Part shown: one piece after another, positions 31,316 through 36,829 of the stretch
Layout: the number at the start of each line of letters is the position of its first letter
Numbering within the stretch: the first letter of the stretch is position 1
DNA from: Deltaproteobacteria bacterium
GTDB taxonomy: Bacteria > Desulfobacterota > Deferrisomatia > Deferrisomatales > JACRMM01
DNA length: 36,829 nucleotides
Assembly: GCA_016214985.1 (NCBI GenBank)
Contig: JACRMM010000014.1
Span: 42,450 to 79,278, forward strand
Direction of reading: 5' to 3'
Notes under the pieces: model-generated
Told to the model about the DNA's origin: nothing
The model's input: the letters and a program-made list of their open reading frames with translations, nothing else
Database searches by the model: none
Position numbers and translations under genes: made by a program

Positions 31316-32458
31316 ATGGGGATGGTCAAGCGCCTCTTCTTCACGGCGGTCGGACTCGTCGCTCTGCTCGGCGCGGTGGCGGGGATCAAAGCCCTGCAGA
31401 TCCGGCGGATGATCGATCAGGGGAGTCACTTCGTCCCGCCCCCTGAAACGGTCACGACGGCGGAGATCCGGGCGGAGTCCTGGGAGTCCGTGATCACCGC
31501 CGTCGGATCCCTGGCAGCCGTGCGGGGGGTCACGGTGTCGGCGGAGGTCCCGGGCAAAGTCGCGCGGATCGGCTTCGAGGGGGGCGGCCGCGTTCGCGCC
31601 GGCGACCTGCTGGTGCAGCTCGATACCGCGTCCGAGGACGCCCAGTTGCCCGGCGCCGAAGCGGCGGTCGCGCTCGCTCGACGAGATCTGGCGCGCGCCG
31701 ACGAGCTCCAGGGCCTCGGCATCATTACCGTGGCCGATCACGACGGTGCCGTGGCAAGGGCCCGGCTGGCACAGGCGCAGGTCGACGACTTGCGCGCGGC
31801 CCGGGCGAAGAAGGCGGTTCGGGCTCCCTTCACCGGCCGACTCGGCCTTCGGCTCGTGAACCTCGGCCAGGTGCTGAACGCCGGCGAGCCGATCGTCTCC
31901 CTCCAGGCGCTCGATCCGATCTTCGCCGACTTCCTGTTGCCGCAGCAGGAGCTCGCGCAGGTGAAGCTCGGACAGACGGTGCGGTTGACGAGTGATGCGC
32001 TGCCCGGCGAGCTCGTAACCGGTCGCGTCTCCGCGATCGATCCGGCGGTCGACGCGAGCACTCGCAGCGTGCGGGTTCAGGCGACGGTGCCGAACCCGGG
32101 GGAGCGCCTGCGTCCGGGGCTGTACGTCACCGTGGCCGTGGTGCTCCCGGGCCGTCGCCAGGTGCTCACGGTTCCAGCCACGGCGATCCTTTACGCCCCG
32201 TACGGAGACTCGGTCTTCGTGGTTGAGGGCACGAAGTCGGGCGAGGGTGGGCGCGTCGCCAAAGGCCTCGTCCTGCGGCAGCAGGTCGTGAAGCTCGGGG
32301 AGAAGCGAGGGGACTTCGCCAGCGTAACCTCGGGTCTCTCGGCCGGGGCAGTCGTCGCCACCACCGGGGTGTTCAAGCTGAGAAACGGTCAGGCCGTCGT
32401 CGTCGACAACTCGCTGGCGCCGCCCTTCCAGCTCGCGCCCCGGCCCCGGGAAGAGTGA
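31316..32458 (+). CDS. RND efflux periplasmic adaptor (membrane fusion protein)
   Basis: Periplasmic adaptor linking an RND pump to an outer-membrane channel. The 380 residues have an N-terminal membrane anchor (about 5-25) and no lipobox Cys, so it is anchored by the helix. A biotinyl-lipoyl-like half motif at about 60-105 (VSAEVPGKVARIGFEGGGRVRAGDLLVQLD) is followed by a short helical hairpin, the second lipoyl half (RAPFTGRLGLRLVNLGQVLNAGEPI), the beta-barrel (FLLPQQELAQVKLGQTV, IDPAVDASTRSVRVQATV) and the membrane-proximal domain. It is paired with the RND gene 25 nt downstream. Confidence 0.92.
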   Translation: MGMVKRLFFTAVGLVALLGAVAGIKALQIRRMIDQGSHFVPPPETVTTAEIRAESWESVITAVGSLAAVRGVTVSAEVPGKVARIGFEGGGRVRAGDLLVQLDTASEDAQLPGAEAAVALARRDLARADELQGLGIITVADHDGAVARARLAQAQVDDLRAARAKKAVRAPFTGRLGLRLVNLGQVLNAGEPIVSLQALDPIFADFLLPQQELAQVKLGQTVRLTSDALPGELVTGRVSAIDPAVDASTRSVRVQATVPNPGERLRPGLYVTVAVVLPGRRQVLTVPATAILYAPYGDSVFVVEGTKSGEGGRVAKGLVLRQQVVKLGEKRGDFASVTSGLSAGAVVATTGVFKLRNGQAVVVDNSLAPPFQLAPRPREE

Positions 32459-32483
32459 GCCCGGGCGCGGGCCCCCATCGACG

Positions 32484-35400
32484 ATGAACGTCACCGACCT
32501 CTTCATCCGCCGCCCGGTCCTCTCTCTGGTCGTCAGCCTCGTGATCGTTATCGCCGGGCTCCAGGCGATCCGTTCGCTCAACGTGCGCCAGTACCCCCGC
32601 AGCGAGAACGCCACGGTCACGGTCACGACCGTTTACGTGGGCGCCAACGCGGAGCTCGTCCGTGGTTTCATCACGACGCCGCTCGAGCGGGCGGTGGCGG
32701 CGGCCGACGGGATCGACTACCTCCAGTCCCAGAGCTCCCAGGGGCTGTCGACGATCAGCATCCGGCTGAAGCTCAACTACGACGCCATCAAGGCGCTCGC
32801 GGAGATCAGCTCGAAGGTCGACCAGGTTCGCCGGGACCTTCCCCCGGAGGCCGAGGTCCCCACTCTCAACGTGGAGTCGGCGGACAGCCAGTTTGCCTCG
32901 GCCTACCTGAGCTTCACCTCGGCCACGCTCAAGCAGAACGACATCACGGATTATCTGGTCCGAGCCGTGCAGCCCCGACTCTCCGCCGTCCCCGGGGTCC
33001 AGCGTGCCGACATCCTTGGCGCCCGCACGTTCGCCATGCGGATCTGGCTCCAGCCCGACCGCATGGCTGCGAGAAACGTCAGTCCCCTGCAAGTGCGCCA
33101 GGCCTTAGCCGCAAACAACTTCCTCTCCGCGGTCGGCCAGACGAAGGGCTCGCTGATCCAGGTGAACCTCACGGCCGACACCGATCTTCGCTCGGTCCAG
33201 GAGTTCAAGCGGCTCGTGGTCCGTGAACAGGGCGGTGCGACCGTGAGGCTCGAGGACGTCGCCGAGGTGGTCCTCGGCGCGGAGGACTACGACACCGAGG
33301 TCCGCTTCTCGGGCCAGACCGCGGTGTTCATCGGTGTCTGGCCGCTCCCCAACGCCAACTCGGTCGACGTGATCCGCCGGGTGCACGCCGAGATGGCGGC
33401 GCTCCAGCGGGACCTTCCGAGCGGCATGCAGGCTCGGGTGGCCTACGACGCCACAAACTACATCACCAACGCAATCCACGAGGTGCTGACGACGCTCGGC
33501 GAGACCCTGCTGATCGTCGTGGTCGTCATCTTCCTGTTCCTCGGGTCGATGCGCTCGGTGCTGATCCCGGTCCTGGCCATCCCCCTGTCACTCGTCGGCG
33601 CCGTGTTCCTGATGCAGGTGTTCGGGTTCACCGTAAACCTCCTGACGCTCCTGGCGATCGTCCTCTCGGTGGGCCTCGTGGTCGACGATGCGATCGTGGT
33701 CGTGGAGAACGTGGAGCGACACCTCAGCCTCGGGGAGTCGCCGCTCGATGCCGCCCTGCTCGGTGCTCGGGAGCTCGTCGGTCCGATCGTGGCCATGACC
33801 GTGACGCTCGCGGCGGTATACGCGCCCATCGGCCTGCAAGGCGGCCTGACCGGCTCGCTCTTCCGGGAGTTCGCGTTCACCCTGGCCGGGGCCGTAACCA
33901 TCTCGGGGGTCGTAGCCCTCACCCTCTCGCCCATGATGTCGGCGAAGCTTCTGAAACCGGGGATCGAGGAGCACGGGCTCGCGCGGCGAATCGCCGCGGG
34001 ATTTCGGCGGCTGAGGAACCTCTATGGCCGGCTCCTCGCCGGCACGTTGAGGGCGCGTCCCGCCGCGTACCTGGTGTGGATCGCCGTGAGCCTCGCCACG
34101 GTGCCGATGTTCGTGATGTCACCCAAGGAGCTCGCGCCGACCGAGGACCAGGGGGTCATCTTCGCCATCTTGGACGCCGCTGCCAATTCGACGCTCGACC
34201 AGAACAGCCGGTACGCCGCCGCGGTCAACCGGGCGTATGAGAGCACCCCGGAGACGCGGTTCACCTTTCAGGTGACCTTTCCGAGCTCCGGGTTCGCAGG
34301 CATGGTCGCGCGCCCCTGGGACGAGCGCCGGCGCACGATCTTCCAGATCCTGCCCGAAGTGCAGCAGAAGCTCCTGTCCATTCCGGGCATCCGGGCCTTC
34401 GCCGTGCTGCCTCCCGCGCTGCCGGGGGGCGGCGACTTTCCGGTGGAGTTCCTCCTGGCGTCCACCGCGGGTGAAGACCAGATTCTCTCCTTCGCCCAGA
34501 CTCTGCAGGCCAAGGCGGCCCAGAGCGGGCTGTTCGCGTTCCCGCCGATCGTCGACGTCAAGATCGATCAGCCCCAGTCAGAGTTCGTCATCGATCGCGA
34601 CAAGGTGGCCGATCTCGGCCTGAGCCTGGAGCAGGTGGGGGTCGACCTGGGGTCGATGGTGGGCGGAAACTTCGTAAACCGCTTCGACATCGCGGGCCGC
34701 AGCTACAAGGTCATCCCCCAGATGCAGCGGGAGGATCGGCTCAACCCGGCGCAACTCCAGAACATCTACGTCACCGGGCCCGGAGGCAGGCTCGTGCCGC
34801 TGAGCACGGTCGCGACGCTTCGAGAATCGGTGGTTCCTCGGTCGCTCAACCGCTTCCAGCAACTCAACGCGGTGAAGATCAGCGGCGTGGCGGTGAGGCC
34901 GCTGGACGAGGCGCTCGGGTTCCTGGAGGCGGAGGCAGCCAGGATCCTGCCCAGGGGGTACGTCGTCGACTACACGGGGGAGTCGCGCCAGCTTCGAACC
35001 GAGGGCAATCAGTTCCTGCCGACCTTCGGGCTCGCGGTCGTGCTGATCTTCCTGGTGCTCGCGGCGCAGTTCAACAGTTTCCGCGACCCGTTCGTGATCC
35101 TGGCGGGATCGGTGCCCCTGGCGCTGTTCGGAGCGCTCCTCTTCACATTCCTGAAGATGCCGGACCCGAACGTGGCGTTCTGGACGCACGGCTGGACCAC
35201 GACGCTGAATATCTACTCCCAGGTCGGTCTGGTAACGCTCGTGGGCTTGGTCTCGAAGAACGGCATCCTGATCGTCGAATTTGCCAACAAGCTCCAGCAG
35301 CAAGGCCGATCGAAGCTCGATGCCGTGCAGGAGGCCGCCCTGACCCGCCTGCGGCCGATCCTGATGACGACGGCCGCCACCATCGCGGGCCACTTCCCGC

Positions 35401-35594
35401 TGACCCTGGTGACGGGCGCCGGCGCGGCGGCCCGAAACTCCATCGGCCTGGTGCTCGTCGGGGGCATGGCGATCGGGACCCTGTTCACGCTTTTCGTCGT
35501 CCCGTCCATCTACATGCTCGTCGCTCGGGACCACTCCCGCAACGTTGCCGGAGACGTCTCCGACCCTCCGCTTCCGAACCCAGCGGATTCGTGA
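32484..35594 (+). CDS. RND multidrug/hydrophobe efflux transporter, HAE1 family
   Basis: Proton-driven inner-membrane pump. The 1036 residues have the RND layout: N-terminal TM1, two large periplasmic loops and two bundles of six helices. The proton-relay pair D401-D402 in TM4 (VGLVVDDAIVVVENVERHL) matches the AcrB D407/D408 site. The IVEFANKLQQQG segment and TAATIAGHFPL near the C-terminus are typical of HAE1 proteins. Substrates are probably hydrophobic compounds, by family only. ATG 32484 lacks a strong Shine-Dalgarno. No TolC-like outer-membrane factor follows; a terminator comes 31 nt after the stop, so the pump must use a channel encoded elsewhere. Confidence 0.95.
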   Translation: MNVTDLFIRRPVLSLVVSLVIVIAGLQAIRSLNVRQYPRSENATVTVTTVYVGANAELVRGFITTPLERAVAAADGIDYLQSQSSQGLSTISIRLKLNYDAIKALAEISSKVDQVRRDLPPEAEVPTLNVESADSQFASAYLSFTSATLKQNDITDYLVRAVQPRLSAVPGVQRADILGARTFAMRIWLQPDRMAARNVSPLQVRQALAANNFLSAVGQTKGSLIQVNLTADTDLRSVQEFKRLVVREQGGATVRLEDVAEVVLGAEDYDTEVRFSGQTAVFIGVWPLPNANSVDVIRRVHAEMAALQRDLPSGMQARVAYDATNYITNAIHEVLTTLGETLLIVVVVIFLFLGSMRSVLIPVLAIPLSLVGAVFLMQVFGFTVNLLTLLAIVLSVGLVVDDAIVVVENVERHLSLGESPLDAALLGARELVGPIVAMTVTLAAVYAPIGLQGGLTGSLFREFAFTLAGAVTISGVVALTLSPMMSAKLLKPGIEEHGLARRIAAGFRRLRNLYGRLLAGTLRARPAAYLVWIAVSLATVPMFVMSPKELAPTEDQGVIFAILDAAANSTLDQNSRYAAAVNRAYESTPETRFTFQVTFPSSGFAGMVARPWDERRRTIFQILPEVQQKLLSIPGIRAFAVLPPALPGGGDFPVEFLLASTAGEDQILSFAQTLQAKAAQSGLFAFPPIVDVKIDQPQSEFVIDRDKVADLGLSLEQVGVDLGSMVGGNFVNRFDIAGRSYKVIPQMQREDRLNPAQLQNIYVTGPGGRLVPLSTVATLRESVVPRSLNRFQQLNAVKISGVAVRPLDEALGFLEAEAARILPRGYVVDYTGESRQLRTEGNQFLPTFGLAVVLIFLVLAAQFNSFRDPFVILAGSVPLALFGALLFTFLKMPDPNVAFWTHGWTTTLNIYSQVGLVTLVGLVSKNGILIVEFANKLQQQGRSKLDAVQEAALTRLRPILMTTAATIAGHFPLTLVTGAGAAARNSIGLVLVGGMAIGTLFTLFVVPSIYMLVARDHSRNVAGDVSDPPLPNPADS

Positions 35595-35625
35595 CCGCCC
35601 CCGGACGTCGGTCGCAACGAGAGAA

Positions 35626-35646
35626 GGGCCCTCCTGCGGAGGGCCC
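35626..35646. terminator. Intrinsic-type terminator between the RND gene and the cytochrome gene
   Basis: GGGCCCTCC-TGC-GGAGGGCCC is a perfect 9-bp stem between two convergent genes, followed by CTCAATA on the + side and TTCTCTCG on the - side. The T-tracts are weak, but the position supports a shared terminator. Confidence 0.7.
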
Positions 35647-35680
35647 CTCAATACTCGACCCGGAGGGCCACCTGGATCGG

Positions 35681-36049
35681 TTAGCCCTTGTGGCAGTCCG
35701 CACACTTGAGCTTGTGCTCGGCGTCCTCGGCACGGTGGCACGCGTAGCACGCCCCCTTGTCCTTGCCGTGCATCGCGGTCTCGATCTTCGGCGCCTTGGT
35801 CACCGCGTCGTCGGTGAGCTTGTGGCACTTGATGCACACGCGCTCGTCACCTGCGTTGTCGTGGGCGTGGTGGCAGCGGTCGCACGGCTTGTCCGAGTGC
35901 TTCGCGTGCTCGAAGATCACGGGCGCCTTCTTCCCGCCTGAGGTCTCGATCTTGACCGGTGACGTCGGAGCGTCGACTGCGGCGGCGAGTCCTGCGGCGG
36001 ACCCGAAAGCGAGAACCGCGGAAAGGGTGACGAGGACGAGTCTGTTCAT
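35681..36049 (-). CDS. Periplasmic tetraheme cytochrome c (class III/c3-c7 type)
   Basis: Secreted electron carrier. The 122 residues start with a signal peptide (about 1-24, cleavage near AAA-VDAP). Four CxxCH haem-binding motifs follow at 56-60, 72-76, 101-105 and 116-120. Additional histidines (H48, H51, H61, H63, H94, H112) can serve as distal ligands. The spacing fits the c3/c7 superfamily, with four motifs as in tetraheme c3 rather than the three of Geobacter c7. AGGAGAG precedes the ATG. The system II maturation genes in this window could assemble it. The partner oxidoreductase is not in the window. Confidence 0.9.
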   Translation of the reverse strand: MNRLVLVTLSAVLAFGSAAGLAAAVDAPTSPVKIETSGGKKAPVIFEHAKHSDKPCDRCHHAHDNAGDERVCIKCHKLTDDAVTKAPKIETAMHGKDKGACYACHRAEDAEHKLKCADCHKG

Positions 36050-36485
36050 GGGCTGAGCTCTCCTGCAGCGTAGAGGGCCCCTCGGAGTTGGGGGCCGTGA
36101 ATGAGAATCGCGACAAATTAGCCTTCCAGAGCTTGTGGGTCAAGAAAACAAAGCGGGTCCTACTCCTCCTTGGTGGGGCTTCAAAGGATTACCTGGGATT
36201 TCATCAGTGATCGTGGAGAACGTCCGGGGCGGGGCGCATCGAGTGCAACTGGCCGAGCCCGTGGGGCCGGCCGACGGGGGAGCGTGGAGGAGCTACGGTC
36301 GCCTCGCGGGCCAGCGTTTCGGGCCCAGCGTGAGGAGGGGTCCGCGTACTTGGCGGACGCCGCGATGATCTGGGCCAGGGGCTATGGTACAGTCGTCGGC
36401 CACCGGACCCGGTGAGGGTTCTCGGTTTGCCTCGGCCGCACAACGCGCCCCTCGCCCTCCGGCTCGCGGTAGAAAGGAACATTGC
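36050..36485. other. Divergent intergenic region, 436 nt
   Basis: It lies between the leftward cytochrome gene and rightward slyX. Several short open frames cross it, but none has a ribosome-binding site or recognisable sequence. I see no RNA gene or clear promoter. Confidence 0.45.
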
Positions 36486-36689
36486 ATGGAAGACCGGCTT
36501 ACCGAACTGGAGACGCGGGTCGCCTTCCAGGACGATGCCCTCCGAAAGCTGCGCGACGTGGCCTCCGCGCAGGAGCAGCAGATCTACCGGCTCACCAAGG
36601 AACTGGAGCGTCTTCGGGCGAGCGTCGTGGCCCTCGCTCCGTCGCTGCTCGGCGGTACTGACGACGAGGGACCCCCTCCGCACTACTGA
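36486..36689 (+). CDS. slyX: SlyX family protein
   Basis: A 67-residue protein made mostly of one long coiled coil. The family pattern is present: EDRLTELETRVAFQDDALRKL at the start, a second heptad stretch to ERLRASV at about 46, and the C-terminal DDEGPPPHY that is diagnostic of SlyX. The ATG has AAAGGA about 8 nt upstream. The function of SlyX is not established. A GC hairpin follows 14 nt after the stop. Confidence 0.93.
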   Translation: MEDRLTELETRVAFQDDALRKLRDVASAQEQQIYRLTKELERLRASVVALAPSLLGGTDDEGPPPHY

Positions 36690-36703
36690 GTACAACGGGT
36701 AAC

Positions 36704-36722
36704 CCCCCGCCTTTGGCGGGGG
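36704..36722. terminator. GC-rich hairpin after slyX
   Basis: CCCCCGCC-TTT-GGCGGGGG forms a perfect 8-bp stem without a T-tract, 14 nt after the slyX stop. It resembles the hairpin at 112-130, so it may be a dispersed extragenic element rather than a simple terminator. The remaining ~100 nt to the window end hold nothing I can name. Confidence 0.5.
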
Positions 36723-36829
36723 ACCCCCGAAGTTTGACGGTTCCGGGAGCGCGCCTTGGCTCTCGAGGGTGCCGAAAAAGGCTGACACCTGACAGGGTCT
36801 CGGTTCCGGTCGGCACTCATGCGCAAGGA

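Noticed and set aside
36135..36368. 77-codon frame in the gap before slyX
   Set aside because: No ribosome-binding site, Gly/Arg/Pro-rich composition typical of non-coding GC-rich sequence, and no recognisable motif.

Overview
The window is GC-rich (codon third positions mostly G or C), densely coded bacterial chromosome. The gene set suggests a Desulfobacterota/Myxococcota-like (former deltaproteobacterial) anaerobe or facultative anaerobe: futalosine-route menaquinone genes, a periplasmic tetraheme class III-type cytochrome c, system II (ResB/CcsA) cytochrome c maturation, MshEN and DUF4388/PATAN signalling proteins, PilT, an HAE1 RND pump and SlyX. The assignment is inferred from gene content only.

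Region 1 (1-9826) is a type I-B-like CRISPR-Cas locus on the + strand: cas8b (N-terminus possibly missing), cas7, cas5, cas3, cas6, then cas1, cas2, cas4 and a short array of six 37-bp repeats with five spacers. Most genes overlap by 4-16 nt. Two toxin-antitoxin modules sit inside the operon, and both toxins are broken. One is a reverse-strand higBA remnant between cas6 and cas1, with a one-base frameshift in higB. The other is a co-directional antitoxin plus an internally deleted RelE/ParE-type toxin, threaded between cas1 and cas2 with 4-nt overlaps at both ends.

Region 2 (9827-12790) starts with a primase-polymerase (AEP) gene right after the array. It has its own candidate promoter and is translationally coupled to mqnB, followed by mqnD (menaquinone biosynthesis).

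Region 3 (12826-17958) is a surface-motility signalling cluster. It holds a CheY-like receiver, a GspE/PilB-family protein that has lost its Walker A lysine but keeps a textbook c-di-GMP-binding MshEN domain, a second MshEN protein fused to a degenerate receiver and a PATAN domain, and an intact PilT. This looks like a c-di-GMP-sensing, non-motor set around a retraction ATPase.

Region 4 (18029-25648) holds a TlpA/ResA-like thioredoxin and an alpha/beta hydrolase whose 5' ends overlap head to head, a hypothetical protein, a RodZ-like membrane-anchored HTH protein, pyrD, rpmB, a coiled-coil hypothetical, resB, ccsA and a UPF0173 hydrolase.

Region 5 (25649-36829) holds an intergenic stretch with clustered TCCACAG (DnaA-box-like) motifs, thrC, a FapA/DUF342 protein, tRNA-Ala(CGC), a NahK-like sugar kinase, an RND efflux pair without an outer-membrane factor, a tetraheme cytochrome and slyX.

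The strongest leads are the decayed toxins embedded in the cas operon, the MshEN pseudo-ATPase cluster, and the primase beside the array.
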